Positions 1-8,941 of a stretch of 64,000 nt of DNA are shown here, piece after piece; the first letter of the stretch is position 1; every line of letters starts with the position of its first letter. Location of the stretch: NCBI RefSeq assembly GCF_003850345.1, contig NZ_CP027707.1:2418001-2482000 (forward strand), in the 5' to 3' direction. The notes below the pieces were generated by a model, which did no database searches, was not told the origin of the DNA, and worked only from the letters and a program-made list of their open reading frames with translations. Source of the stretch: Pseudomonas chlororaphis subsp. piscium. GTDB lineage: Bacteria > Pseudomonadota > Gammaproteobacteria > Pseudomonadales > Pseudomonadaceae. Made by a program: the position numbers and the translations under genes.

Positions 1-1
1 C

Positions 2-357
2 AGCCTGAAGTTCGAGAAAGTCGCCCGGCGTTATCGCCAGCTGGGTTGGCAGCAGGCCATAGGTTCCTCGGGCACCGCCCGGTTCCTGGCCAAGGTGCTC
101 AAGGCCAACGGCCTGAACGATTATGGCCAGGACGGCATCACCTACGGCGGGCTGTTGCGCCTGTCGCTGCGCCTGCTGGAAGCCGGGCATGTCAAACGCC
201 TCAGGCTGGCCGGGCTGCAGTCCCATCGCCTGAGCATCCTGCCCGGCGGCCTGGCGGTGATGCTGGCGGCGTTCAAGGTGTTTGGCGTCACCCATATGAC
301 GCCTCCGAGCCGGGGCTGCGTTTCGGCGTGCTGCATGGCCTGATATGTAACAACTGA
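2..357 (+). pseudogene. 3' end of a short Ppx/GppA-family phosphatase, apparently frameshifted
   Basis: The frame open from base 2 reads LGWQQAIGSSGTARFLAKVL, which matches the ATP/phosphate-binding (GSSGT) part of exopolyphosphatase / pppGpp phosphatase proteins. It continues through the family motif LPGGLAVMLAAF to GVTHMT near base 299. The expected family ending (SEPGLRFGVLHGLI) is then found in the -1 register, ending at the TGA at 355-357. Inserting one G in ATGACG-CCTCCGAG (about 298-301) would join the two as MTASEPG. So either a one-base deletion has damaged the last 20 or so codons or the sequence has an error there. The protein would end without the C-terminal HD-like region of E. 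coli Ppx, so it belongs to the short form. The 5' part lies outside the window. Confidence 0.7.
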
Positions 358-376
358 TTACCAATCGTCATCTGCA

Positions 377-405
377 AACCGCTGGCCTTCCTCCGGCCAG
401 CGGTT
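377..405. terminator. Strong hairpin after the Ppx-like gene
   Basis: A perfect 11-bp inverted repeat (AACCGCTGGCC / GGCCAGCGGTT) with a 7-nt loop lies 20 bases past the stop codon. There is no clear U tract, so termination is inferred from position and stem strength. Confidence 0.5.
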
Positions 406-581
406 CCCACCAGGGTGTTCCGTCGCTCTATTTCAATCCTTCGCCGGCCACGCCGAAATCAATCGACGAGGCAACGCCTGCGCGCCGTCGCCGCGGCATC
501 CCGCCGTCGAAAAACGGCTGTCATAAAAAGTGCGATTTTCCGGGGCACTATCCCAGCAGTCTGAAAACAGGGGAATGAACC

Positions 582-995
582 ATGAGTGACAAACGCCGCG
601 TGCTGTTCGTGTGCGCCAGGAATGACGCCCGCTCGCTGATGGCCGAAGCGCTGCTGCGCCACGCCGACGCCGAAGACTTCGACGCTTTCAGTGCCGGCCT
701 GGAGGCCAGCGAGATCGACCCGCGCACCCTGGAGTCTCTCGAACATATCGGCATCGACACCGAGGGGCTGCGCAGCAAGGCCCTCGACGAGTTCGCGGGG
801 CAGCAGTTCCACTATGTCATCACCCTGTGCGACAAGTCCTCGGAAGAGGCCGCGCGCATGCCGTCCTCCGGCGAGGTGATCGTCTGGAACTTCGAGGACC
901 CGGTCACCAGCGACAAACATGAACCGTTCCGCCACACCCTCCAGGAAATCCACGATCGGCTGCATATGTTCATCACCGTGAAAACCCGCTCGTGA
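582..995 (+). CDS. Low-molecular-weight phosphatase / arsenate reductase-like protein
   Basis: A 137-residue cytoplasmic protein of the low-molecular-weight tyrosine phosphatase / thioredoxin-coupled ArsC fold. The catalytic P-loop C-x5-R is at residues 11-17 (VCARNDARS), close to the N terminus as the family requires. The distal acid loop is read in WNFEDP, where the family usually has a DP pair. Family members dephosphorylate phosphotyrosine or reduce arsenate through this cysteine. The P-loop departs from the commoner CTGNSCRS / CxxNSARS forms, having D where S is usual, so the substrate is uncertain. No arsR, arsB or arsH is adjacent, which argues against a dedicated arsenic operon. The ATG is preceded by GGGGAATG at suitable spacing. 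Confidence 0.75.
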   Translation: MSDKRRVLFVCARNDARSLMAEALLRHADAEDFDAFSAGLEASEIDPRTLESLEHIGIDTEGLRSKALDEFAGQQFHYVITLCDKSSEEAARMPSSGEVIVWNFEDPVTSDKHEPFRHTLQEIHDRLHMFITVKTRS

Positions 996-1104
996 TGGGC
1001 AAGGATCACCGATCCTCTCTTGCTGAATCGCTGATTCTCCCTCGCTGACAAGCACGGCCGGGCCTTGTACCGGCCAACCCCTTGCCACCCCGAACCAAGA
1101 CTCC

Positions 1105-1133
1105 CCAGGCGCGCCCTTGGCGGGAGCGCCTGG
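1105..1133. other. Inverted repeat upstream of tctC
   Basis: CCAGGCGC and GCGCCTGG form an 8-bp stem around a 13-nt loop. It sits in the 284-base gap between the phosphatase gene and tctC. It could be a terminator for the first gene or a leader structure; nothing distinguishes the two. Confidence 0.3.
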
Positions 1134-1279
1134 CCCTGGTCGTTTTGTTTACCCCGGGCTCTCTCCTCTGGCGGTCGCCAACCTCTGGCCGTCTACACTT
1201 AACTCCAGGCCACACAGGGCGACTGCCCTGGGCGCATTCAACCGGTATCAACAAAAACAATAGTCTCGGGAGAAACCTG

Positions 1280-2251
1280 ATGTTCACAGCACTGCGTCGA
1301 TTCAGCCGCGGCATGGCCATTGCCGCCAGCCTCGCCACGCTCACCCTCGCGACCCCGGCGCTCGCCCTGGATACGGTCAAGTTCATGGCCCCGGGCTCCG
1401 TGGGCGGCGGTTATGACCAGACCGCGCGGGTCCTGGGCAAGGCTTTGCTCGAGGCCGGCACGGCCAAGTCCGTGACCTTCGAGAACAAGGGCGGAGCCGG
1501 GGGCACCCTGGGGCTGGCGCAGTTCGCCAACAGCACCAAGGGCGACCCGAATGCGCTGCTGGTGGTGGGGGCGATCATGGTCACCGCGGTGGAGCAGAAC
1601 AAGCCGCAGATCAGCCTCAAGGACGTGACGCCGATCGCCCGCCTGTTCACCGAATACAACGTGTTCGCCGTGCGTGACGAGTCGCCCTACAAGACCCTCG
1701 AGGACTTGCTCAAGGACTTCAAGGCCAACCCGGCCAGCATCAAATGGGGCGGTGGCTCCAAGGGTTCCATCGACCATATCGGCATTGCCGAGCTGGCGAG
1801 CAAGATGGACGTTCCGGTGAACAAGGTGAACTACGTTGCCTATGCCGGCGGCGGCGAGGTGGTGGCCGCGACCCTGGGCGGGCACATCACGGTGATCACC
1901 GGCGGTTATGCCGAGCTGGCCAAGTACGTGCAGTCCAAGCAGTTCCGCCTGCTCGCCATCGGCGCTCCGGAGCGCGTTCCCGGCATCGATGCGCCGACTC
2001 TCAAGGAGAATGGCTACGACGTGATCATCGGCAACTGGCGCGGCGTCTATGGCGCGGCCAACCTCACGGCCGAGCAGCGCAAGGAGGTCACCGACGCGGT
2101 CCTGGCCGCCACCAACAGCAAGGTCTGGCAGGACAATGTGAACGCCAACGCCTGGTCGCCGAGCATCCTTACCGGTGATGAGTTCGGCACGTTCGTCGAC
2201 GAGGAACACCTGCGTCTGCGGGCGATGCTGGTCAAGGTCGGGCTGCTTTGA
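1280..2251 (+). CDS. tctC: Tripartite tricarboxylate transporter substrate-binding protein (TctC family)
   Basis: A 323-residue periplasmic solute receptor of the Bug/TctC family. The signal peptide spans about residues 1-29 (RR near the N terminus, hydrophobic core, cleavage after PALA). The mature protein starts with the family's VKFMAPGSVGGGYDQTAR segment, the first ligand-contacting loop. An AGGGG-type loop (NKGGAGGTLG) follows. The ATG at 1280 is chosen because it follows CGGGAGAAACC and starts the signal peptide; the same frame is open for about 200 bases upstream but lacks a credible start. The stop is followed one base later by the tctB start, so the genes are co-transcribed. The ligand (citrate, another tricarboxylate or an unrelated carboxylate) cannot be read from the sequence. 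Confidence 0.9.
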   Translation: MFTALRRFSRGMAIAASLATLTLATPALALDTVKFMAPGSVGGGYDQTARVLGKALLEAGTAKSVTFENKGGAGGTLGLAQFANSTKGDPNALLVVGAIMVTAVEQNKPQISLKDVTPIARLFTEYNVFAVRDESPYKTLEDLLKDFKANPASIKWGGGSKGSIDHIGIAELASKMDVPVNKVNYVAYAGGGEVVAATLGGHITVITGGYAELAKYVQSKQFRLLAIGAPERVPGIDAPTLKENGYDVIIGNWRGVYGAANLTAEQRKEVTDAVLAATNSKVWQDNVNANAWSPSILTGDEFGTFVDEEHLRLRAMLVKVGLL

Positions 2252-2252
2252 G

Positions 2253-2747
2253 ATGGCCGGGCGCAGCAGGGTCGTGCTGTCGCAGTTGGCGATTGGCCTG
2301 GGGCTGGTCGCCGTCAGCCTGGTGCTGGTCATCGGCGCCTTGCGCTTTCCGCCCGAGATGGGCTTCGTCATCCTCGGTGCCCATGTCTATCCCTGCGCCG
2401 TCGGTGCTTTTCTGGGGGCCGTGGGCCTGCTGTTGAGCTACCAGGCCTGCACCGGTGGTTTCCGCGAGCTGGCCGAACCCGGCGACGACAGCGTCCAGGC
2501 CCAGCCCGGTGGCTGGCCGGGGGCGGCCTGGGTCACCGCCGGCCTGGTGGCGCTTGCCGTGCTGATCAACCTGATCGGTTTCGTCCTGGCCGCCGGGTTG
2601 CTGTTCGCCTGTTCCGCGCGAGGTTTCGGCAGCCGGCGTCCGCTGCGCGACCTGGCCATCGGCATCGCCCTGACCCTGCCGATCTACTGGCTGTTCAACG
2701 CCGGGCTGGGCGTGGCCCTGCCACCCCTGGTCAACGCCTGGATCTGA
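2253..2747 (+). CDS. tctB: Tripartite tricarboxylate transporter small membrane subunit (TctB family)
   Basis: A 164-residue integral membrane protein with four predicted hydrophobic segments (about residues 12-34, 42-60, 90-112 and 130-155). This is the length and topology of TctB, the small subunit that pairs with TctA in TTT transporters. The start ATG at 2253 lies one base after the tctC stop. Earlier in-frame starts lie inside tctC and would add residues with no hydrophobic or family character. Sequence conservation in TctB is low, so the call rests on size, topology and its place between tctC and tctA. Confidence 0.85.
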   Translation: MAGRSRVVLSQLAIGLGLVAVSLVLVIGALRFPPEMGFVILGAHVYPCAVGAFLGAVGLLLSYQACTGGFRELAEPGDDSVQAQPGGWPGAAWVTAGLVALAVLINLIGFVLAAGLLFACSARGFGSRRPLRDLAIGIALTLPIYWLFNAGLGVALPPLVNAWI

Positions 2748-2770
2748 GCCGGGCCGAAGGAGGTCACACG

Positions 2771-4279
2771 GTGGACATTCTCTTGAACCTGGCGGCAGGT
2801 TTCTCCGCGGCGCTGGCGCCGATCAACCTGCTCTGGGGTTTTATCGGTTGCCTGCTGGGCACGGCGATCGGCGTGTTGCCGGGGATCGGCCCGGCGCTGA
2901 CCGTGGCCCTGCTGTTGCCGATCACCGCCAAGGTCGATCCCACTGGCGCGCTGATCATGTTCGCCGGGATCTATTACGGCGCGCAGTTCGGTGGCTCGAC
3001 CACCTCGATCCTGCTCAATACCCCGGGTGAGTCGTCGTCCATGGTCACCGCCCTGGAAGGCAATCTCATGGCCCGCAACGGCCGCGCCGGGCCGGCCCTG
3101 GCCACCGCGGCGATCGGCTCGTTTTTCGCCGGAACCATCGCCACGGTGTTGCTGACCCTGTTTGCTCCCCTCGTCGCCATGCTGGCGTTGAAGTTTGGCC
3201 CCGCGGAGTATTTCGCGATCCTGGTGCTGTCCTTCACCACGGTGTCGGCGGTGCTCGGCGCGTCCATGCTGCGCGGTTTTGCTTCGCTGGGGCTGGGCCT
3301 GAGCATCGGCCTGATCGGCCTCGATTCGACCTCGGGCATTGCCCGCTACACCCTGGGCGTTCCCGAAATGGTCGATGGCATCGAAGTGGTGCTGGTGGCG
3401 GTCGGTCTGTTTGCTGTGGGGGAGGCCTTGTACAGCCTGCTGTATCAGAAGGAGGAAGCGTCTGGCCGGCATCGCCTGACGTCGCTGTGGATGACCCGCG
3501 CGGACTGGCGGCGCTCGATTCCCGCCTGGCTGCGGGGCACCCTGATCGGCTTTCCCTTCGGTTCGATCCCGGCCGGCGGCGCGGAAATCCCGACCTTCCT
3601 GTCCTATTCCACCGAACGCAAGCTGAGCAAGCACCCGCAAGACTTTGCCGCCAACAAGGGGCAGGGCGCCATCGAAGGGGTGGCCGGCCCGGAAGCCGCC
3701 AACAATGCCAGCGCCACCGGTTCCCTGGTGCCGCTGCTGACCCTCGGCATCCCGACCTCCGCCACTGCGGCGATCCTGCTGGCAGCGTTCCAGAACTACA
3801 ACCTGCAGCCGGGGCCACTGCTGTTCCAGACTTCCGGCGACCTGGTCTGGACCCTGGTGGCCTCGCTGTACATCGGCAACGTCATCTTGCTGGTGTTGAA
3901 CCTGCCGCTGGTCGGGCTCTGGGTGAAACTGCTGCGGATCGCCCGGCCGTACCTCAATGCCGGGATCCTGGTGTTCGCCTCCATCGGCGTGTACGGCATG
4001 CGCCATTCGTCCTTCGACCTGTTGCTGATGCTGGCGATCGGCTGGGGCGGGGTGCTGATGCGGCGTTTCGACTTCCCGGTCGCGCCGGTGATCGTCGGTA
4101 TGCTGCTGGGGCCGATGGCGGAAAAACAGCTGCGCAATGCCTTGTCCATCAGCCAGGGCGATTGGTCGATATTCGTCACCCAACCCATATCCGCCGCCTT
4201 CCTGGCGATGACCCTGCTGGTGCTGCTGGTGCCCCACCTGCTGCATGCCCGGGGTATCAAATTGCAAGAGGATGATTGA
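2771..4279 (+). CDS. tctA: Tripartite tricarboxylate transporter large permease (TctA family)
   Basis: A 502-residue polytopic inner-membrane protein of normal TctA length, with about 11-12 hydrophobic segments. Two family signatures are present: [16 protein letters not shown] near residues 35-50, and the block [20 protein letters not shown] followed by GIPTSATAA near residues 305-340. A further conserved loop reads [19 protein letters not shown]. The GTG start at 2771 is preceded by GAAGGAGGTCAC, a very strong ribosome-binding site, 23 bases after tctB. It carries out secondary, ion-coupled uptake of the ligand delivered by TctC. No TctDE-type two-component regulator is adjacent. Confidence 0.92.
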   Translation: MDILLNLAAGFSAALAPINLLWGFIGCLLGTAIGVLPGIGPALTVALLLPITAKVDPTGALIMFAGIYYGAQFGGSTTSILLNTPGESSSMVTALEGNLMARNGRAGPALATAAIGSFFAGTIATVLLTLFAPLVAMLALKFGPAEYFAILVLSFTTVSAVLGASMLRGFASLGLGLSIGLIGLDSTSGIARYTLGVPEMVDGIEVVLVAVGLFAVGEALYSLLYQKEEASGRHRLTSLWMTRADWRRSIPAWLRGTLIGFPFGSIPAGGAEIPTFLSYSTERKLSKHPQDFAANKGQGAIEGVAGPEAANNASATGSLVPLLTLGIPTSATAAILLAAFQNYNLQPGPLLFQTSGDLVWTLVASLYIGNVILLVLNLPLVGLWVKLLRIARPYLNAGILVFASIGVYGMRHSSFDLLLMLAIGWGGVLMRRFDFPVAPVIVGMLLGPMAEKQLRNALSISQGDWSIFVTQPISAAFLAMTLLVLLVPHLLHARGIKLQEDD

Positions 4280-4565
4280 GCGGTGCGGGCCCCGCGATAG
4301 GCTTCTGGAGCCGGGTAAGGTCGTGCCGCATCGAGCGGCGTGCCTGGCGCCCGGCAATGAGCTGGAATAGGTAGATGGAGCATGGAACCTAGGGGGTTTA
4401 CCAGGGTCAACGGCTGCACTTCCCGGTAATGTCCCAGCCCTGGCTTGGGTTCTTCAAGGACGAAGTAAAGGATGAGGAATGATTTCCTGTGTCTGACGGT
4501 GCGGCAAGCGCCTTTGCCCCAGTCGAGATCCCTACGACCAATAGCAATAAAACAGGGTGCCGGTG

Positions 4566-5981
4566 ATGCAAGAAGTGGTAACCAAGGTTTTCTCTGGCTT
4601 CGACAAGATAAGAGTCTCGGTGTCGGTGCTTGTCCTGTGTTTGTTGGCGGGGGCTTTTGTTGTCGTCAAATTGAATTCGGCCGCGCGCGAGGCTGACTCG
4701 GCCCATACCATTCAAGTAGCCAGCAGTTACGCCAGCTCGATCGAGAAAGTCATACAGCACGCTTTGTCGTCGACCAATACCTTGGCGGTCATGGTTCATC
4801 AGGGGGAGGGCAGGGTTCCGGGCTTTAGCCAGTTGGTGCGCTACATGCTGCCCATGTACAAAGGCGCTTTTGCATTGTCGCTGGCGCCGCAGGGGGTAAT
4901 TCGGCAAATAGAGCCGGCCGCTCCCAATATCCTGGTCAAGAACCATGATCTTTTCGAGGGCAAGGATCGCGCCGAAGTCATCAAGAACGTTCGCGAAGGC
5001 GAGTTGCTGTTCCGCGGGCCGTTCACCTTGATCCAGGGGCCGCAGGGCGCGATAGGAACGTTGCCGGTATTTCTGCAAGAACCGAATGGCAGGAAGTACT
5101 TCTGGGGTTACACGGTCGTGACCTTGAAGTTTCCGGATGCCTTTGCCGACTCGGATTTACCGTCCCTGGAGAAGCTGGGTTATGCCTACAGGTTTTCCGG
5201 GGTGAACCCGGAAACCGGGCAGGAAGAGCTGATCCAGGCATCCGCCGCGCCCTTGGGCGCGGATGCCGCGCGAATTCCAGTCACCCTGTACGAGGCGCAG
5301 TGGGAACTCAGGGTTTCCAGGATCGCCGACTGGCGAAATACCGCTCTGCTGCTGTTCGAGGTTTTTCTTGTGCTGCTGGGGGCAACGCTGATGGCCTGGC
5401 TCGCTTACTCCCTGGCGACCTTGGACCAGCAGCGAAAAAAACTGCAGGAAATCGCCATGTATGACCCCTTGACCCACCTTCCCAACAGAAGGTTGCTGGG
5501 CATGAAGCTCGATCAGATTCTCGAAAGAGTGCGAGGGCGAAACCCCAATGTGGTGGTCTGTTATCTGGACCTGGACGGCTTCAAGTTGGTCAACGATAAC
5601 CTGGGGCATGCGGCGGGCGATCAGTTGCTGACCATCATCGCCGATCGCCTGCAGTCCTGTTTGCGGGAATGCGACCTTCTGGCACGCGTGGGAGGCGATG
5701 AGTTCGTGGTCGTCCTGGATGACCTTGGATCGATCGACGAAGTGACGCCGATTCTCGACCGGATCATTCATGCGGTCGGCCAGCCCCTGACGATCTCTGG
5801 GGTGAGGGCCGATGTTTCCGCAAGCCTCGGCGCGGCGTTCTACCAGACCCATGGGGTGGAAGCGGATCAGCTGTTGCGGGCCGCGGACCAGGCCATGTAC
5901 CTGGCCAAGAAGCTGGGCAAAAACAGATACGTGTTCGCGCAAAGCGAGGGACCGGGCAGGGTTGCCCAGATCGGCAAATGA
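4566..5981 (+). CDS. Membrane-bound diguanylate cyclase with periplasmic CHASE-like sensor
   Basis: About 471 residues. An N-terminal transmembrane helix (about residues 15-38) is followed by a periplasmic region of about 210 residues resembling a CHASE sensor, a second helix near residues 260-285, and a C-terminal GGDEF domain. The active-site GGDEF motif is intact (RVGGDEFVVVL, about residue 382). The inhibitory I-site RxxD (RECD) is five residues upstream, so product-inhibited c-di-GMP synthesis is expected. The ATG at 4566 is chosen; a GTG nine bases earlier (4557) is an in-frame alternative. There is no EAL domain. The signal sensed is unknown. The gene stands alone, 286 bases after tctA. 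Confidence 0.88.
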   Translation: MQEVVTKVFSGFDKIRVSVSVLVLCLLAGAFVVVKLNSAAREADSAHTIQVASSYASSIEKVIQHALSSTNTLAVMVHQGEGRVPGFSQLVRYMLPMYKGAFALSLAPQGVIRQIEPAAPNILVKNHDLFEGKDRAEVIKNVREGELLFRGPFTLIQGPQGAIGTLPVFLQEPNGRKYFWGYTVVTLKFPDAFADSDLPSLEKLGYAYRFSGVNPETGQEELIQASAAPLGADAARIPVTLYEAQWELRVSRIADWRNTALLLFEVFLVLLGATLMAWLAYSLATLDQQRKKLQEIAMYDPLTHLPNRRLLGMKLDQILERVRGRNPNVVVCYLDLDGFKLVNDNLGHAAGDQLLTIIADRLQSCLRECDLLARVGGDEFVVVLDDLGSIDEVTPILDRIIHAVGQPLTISGVRADVSASLGAAFYQTHGVEADQLLRAADQAMYLAKKLGKNRYVFAQSEGPGRVAQIGK

Positions 5982-6232
5982 CCACCTGTCATGGGGCTGC
6001 CTGCGCACCCGGGCCACCAGGCCGGTGGGACCTGCCGGCATCCGCCGCCGGGGCATTCGTCAGCAGTCCTCGGAGGGCACCCGGCGCTGCCCGGAACGCT
6101 CCCGCGGGCGGCTCGCTACGAGCATGAGACGAAGCCCTGACTCAGCGAACTGACCGTCCGCCCTTTCGATATGCCTCCAGTGAAGGCACAATGCGCATCC
6201 TTTTTTTGGCTGGCCTGGCCGGAGGCCTCGAA

Positions 6233-7330
6233 ATGATCAAAACGCCGTACTACCTCATCGACAAACAGAAACTGCTCGGCAACATGGAGAAGATCGCTTA
6301 CGTGCGTGAACAGTCCGGGGCCAAGGCCCTGCTGGCGCTCAAGTGCTTCGCCACCTGGTCGGTGTTCGACCTGATGCAGCAGTACATGGACGGCACCACC
6401 TCGTCGTCGCTGTACGAGCTCAAGCTCGGCCGGCAGAAGTTCGCCGGCGAGACCCACGCCTACAGCGTGGCCTGGGCCGACGATGAAGTCGAAGAGATGC
6501 TCGACAACTGCGACAAGATCATCTTCAACTCCATCGGCCAGCTGCAGCGCTTCGCCGCGGCGTCCGAGGGCAAGGTCCGCGGTCTGCGGGTCAACCCTCA
6601 GGTGAGCAGTTCCGATTACCTGCTGGCCGACCCGGCGCGTCCGTTCAGCCGCCTGGGCGAGTGGGACCCGGTGAAGGTCGAGGCCGTCATCGAGCAGATC
6701 TCCGGCTTCATGTTCCACAACAACTGCGAGAACAGCGACTTCGGCCTGTTCGACCAGATGCTGGGCACCATCGAGGAACGCTTCGGCCACCTGCTGCACA
6801 AGGTCGAATGGGTCAGCCTCGGCGGCGGCATCCACTTCACCGGCGAAGGTTATGCCCTGGATGAGTTCTGCGCGCGCCTCAAGGCGTTCTCCGAGAAGTA
6901 CGGCGTGCAGGTCTACCTGGAGCCGGGCGAAGCGGCGATCACCCAGAGCGCCTCGTTGGAAGTCACCGTGCTCGACACCCTTTACAACGGCAAGCACCTG
7001 GCGGTGGTCGACAGCTCCATCGAGGCGCACATGCTCGATCTGCTGATCTATCGCCTGAACGCCAAGCTGGCGCCCAGCGCGGGCGAACACACCTACATGG
7101 TGTGCGGCAAGTCTTGCCTGGCCGGAGACATCTTCGGCGAGTACCAATTCGATCGTCCGCTGGCCATCGGCGATCGGCTGTCGTTCGTTGACGCGGCGGG
7201 TTACACCATGGTCAAGAAAAACTGGTTCAACGGCCTGAAAATGCCGTCCATCGTAGTGAAACAACTCGACGGTAGTGTCGAGGTGGTTCGTGAGTTTGGG
7301 TTCGAAGACTACCTGTCCAGCCTCTCGTAA
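6233..7330 (+). CDS. nspC: Carboxynorspermidine decarboxylase
   Basis: A 365-residue PLP enzyme of the alanine-racemase-like (fold III) decarboxylase group. The PLP lysine is in LLALKCFATW (Lys37). HNNCENSDF and the glycine-rich VSLGGGIHFTGEG phosphate-binding loop follow, and the C-terminal cysteine motif is CGKSCLAGD. These are features of NspC, which decarboxylates carboxynorspermidine or carboxyspermidine to the triamine. The ATG at 6233 follows GGAGGCCTCG at good spacing; an upstream in-frame ATG at 6191 would add 14 residues with no ribosome-binding site. The partner dehydrogenase starts 17 bases downstream, so the pair forms an operon in the order decarboxylase-dehydrogenase. Confidence 0.88.
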   Translation: MIKTPYYLIDKQKLLGNMEKIAYVREQSGAKALLALKCFATWSVFDLMQQYMDGTTSSSLYELKLGRQKFAGETHAYSVAWADDEVEEMLDNCDKIIFNSIGQLQRFAAASEGKVRGLRVNPQVSSSDYLLADPARPFSRLGEWDPVKVEAVIEQISGFMFHNNCENSDFGLFDQMLGTIEERFGHLLHKVEWVSLGGGIHFTGEGYALDEFCARLKAFSEKYGVQVYLEPGEAAITQSASLEVTVLDTLYNGKHLAVVDSSIEAHMLDLLIYRLNAKLAPSAGEHTYMVCGKSCLAGDIFGEYQFDRPLAIGDRLSFVDAAGYTMVKKNWFNGLKMPSIVVKQLDGSVEVVREFGFEDYLSSLS

Positions 7331-7347
7331 GCTGGCGGAAAGGAGAG

Positions 7348-8592
7348 ATGAAGAAATTGAAGAAGAACGTTCTTATCATTGGTGCAGGAGGTGTCGCCAA
7401 GGTGGTGGCCCACAAGTGCGCGCAGCACAACGACGAACTCGGTCGTATTGCTATCGCGTCGCGCAACATCTCCAAATGCCAGGCCATCATCGACAGCGTC
7501 AAGGCCAAGGGCAGCCTCAAACAGCCCGCTGAAATCAAGGCCTACGCGCTCAATGCGCTGGATATCGAGGCGACCAAGGCGCTGATCCGCGAGACCGAAT
7601 CGCAGATCGTCATCAACGTCGGTTCCGCCTTCCTCAACATGTCGGTGCTGCGTGCCTGCATCGATACCGGCGTGGCCTACCTGGACACCGCCATTCACGA
7701 AGAGCCGGGCAAGATCTGCGAGACGCCGCCCTGGTATGGCAACTACGAGTGGAAGCACCTCGAGGAATGCCAGCAGAAGAACGTCACCGCCATTCTCGGC
7801 GTGGGCTTCGACCCGGGTGTGGTCAACGCCTATGCGGCCCTGGCCAAACAACAGTATTTCGACCGCATTGATTCGATCGACATTCTCGACGTCAATGCCG
7901 GTTCCCATGGCAAATATTTCGCCACCAATTTCGATCCGGAAATCAATTTCCGCGAATTCACCGGACAGGTGTGGAGCTGGCAGAACAACCAGTGGACCAG
8001 CAACACCATGTTCGAAGTCAAGCGCACCGACGACCTGCCGGTGGTGGGCGCGCAGAACCTGTACCTGACCGGTCACGATGAAGTGCACTCGCTGTCGAAG
8101 AACCTTGACGTGCCCAACGTGCGCTTCTGGATGAGCTTCGGCGAGCACTACATCAACGTCTTCACCGTGCTCAAGAACCTCGGCCTGCTCTCCGAGCAAC
8201 CGGTCAAGACCGCCGAAGGCCTGGAAGTGGTGCCGCTGAAAGTGGTCAAGGCCGTGCTGCCCGATCCTGCGTCGCTGGCGCCGGGCTACACCGGCAAGAC
8301 CTGCATCGGCGACCTGGTCAAGGGCACCAAGGATGGCCAGTCGCGCGAAGTCTTCATCTACAACGTGGCCTGCCACGAAGAAGCCTTTGCCGAAACCGAC
8401 AGCCAGGGCATTTCCTACACCGCGGGCGTACCGCCGGTGGCTGCGGCCCTGCTGGTGGCCCGTGGCGAATGGGACGTGCAGCGCATGGTCAACGTCGAGG
8501 AACTGCCGGCCGAGCCGTTCCTCAAGGCGCTGGACGTGATGGGCCTGCCGACCCGGGTCAAGGACGAGAACGGCGACCGTCCCTGGAACTGA
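7348..8592 (+). CDS. Carboxynorspermidine / carboxyspermidine dehydrogenase (saccharopine dehydrogenase fold)
   Basis: A 414-residue protein with an N-terminal Rossmann fold (VLIIGAGGVAKVVAHKC, residues about 8-24) typical of saccharopine dehydrogenase-like enzymes. In operon with nspC it is expected to condense L-aspartate semialdehyde with a diamine and reduce the adduct with NADPH to a carboxypolyamine, which NspC then decarboxylates. GVGFDPGVVNAYAA and NAGSHGKYFATNFDPEINFRE are recognisable CANSDH segments. The start ATG is preceded by GGAAAGGAG. The operon ends at a 12-bp stem terminator. Whether the product is norspermidine, spermidine or homospermidine cannot be told from the sequence. 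Confidence 0.88.
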   Translation: MKKLKKNVLIIGAGGVAKVVAHKCAQHNDELGRIAIASRNISKCQAIIDSVKAKGSLKQPAEIKAYALNALDIEATKALIRETESQIVINVGSAFLNMSVLRACIDTGVAYLDTAIHEEPGKICETPPWYGNYEWKHLEECQQKNVTAILGVGFDPGVVNAYAALAKQQYFDRIDSIDILDVNAGSHGKYFATNFDPEINFREFTGQVWSWQNNQWTSNTMFEVKRTDDLPVVGAQNLYLTGHDEVHSLSKNLDVPNVRFWMSFGEHYINVFTVLKNLGLLSEQPVKTAEGLEVVPLKVVKAVLPDPASLAPGYTGKTCIGDLVKGTKDGQSREVFIYNVACHEEAFAETDSQGISYTAGVPPVAAALLVARGEWDVQRMVNVEELPAEPFLKALDVMGLPTRVKDENGDRPWN

Positions 8593-8614
8593 TTCACCCT
8601 CCGCTGTAAAAAAA

Positions 8615-8642
8615 CCAGGTGCGCCCACAGGGGCGCACCTGG
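8615..8642 (+). terminator. Terminator of the nspC operon
   Basis: A perfect 12-bp stem (CCAGGTGCGCCC / GGGCGCACCTGG) with the tetraloop ACAG, beginning 23 bases past the stop. The downstream T run is short (CTTTC). The upstream A run would make it work on the other strand as well. Confidence 0.75.
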
Positions 8643-8701
8643 CTTTCGATTCCCGTTACTCCCTCCTGTCAAGACAACTGCCTCCTGCCTTCAATCCCAG
8701 G

Positions 8702-8860
8702 GGCGCGACCGTATCCGAGCGACGCCAGAAGCACGCCAGCATCGAGGCTGGGTGGGTGGCCTATCGGCAGTTCAAGACCAAGCACCTGGCCCGGATCAAG
8801 GGCGTTCAGCGCCTGAAGACGAAAATCCCCATGCAGGAAAGCACCGGACTACCGGTGTGA
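8702..8860 (+). pseudogene. Unrecognised open frame, probable gene remnant
   Basis: The frame reading RRQKHASIEAGWVAYRQFKT and continuing with basic, protein-like sequence to a TGA at 8858-8860 has no ATG. It runs upstream into the nspC terminator without a start, apart from a GTG at 8756 that would give 34 residues. It has the look of the C-terminal tail of a lost gene, possibly a mobile-element protein, but I do not recognise the family. Confidence 0.2.
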
Positions 8861-8941
8861 CGCTCGTCGGTTACCTGGAGGGAAACGGCTCGTCGGCGAT
8901 ACTCAAGGATCGGGACGAGCCCCCTCCAGAGGATGACCAGG

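Noticed and set aside
582..995. Dedicated arsenic-resistance operon
   Set aside because: The ArsC-like gene has no arsR, arsB/acr3 or arsH neighbours in the window.
2684..4357. A 557-residue minus-strand frame opposite tctA
   Set aside because: Rich in Gln, His, Arg and Gly, as expected for the shadow of a GC-rich membrane protein gene; tctA on the plus strand has full family motifs.
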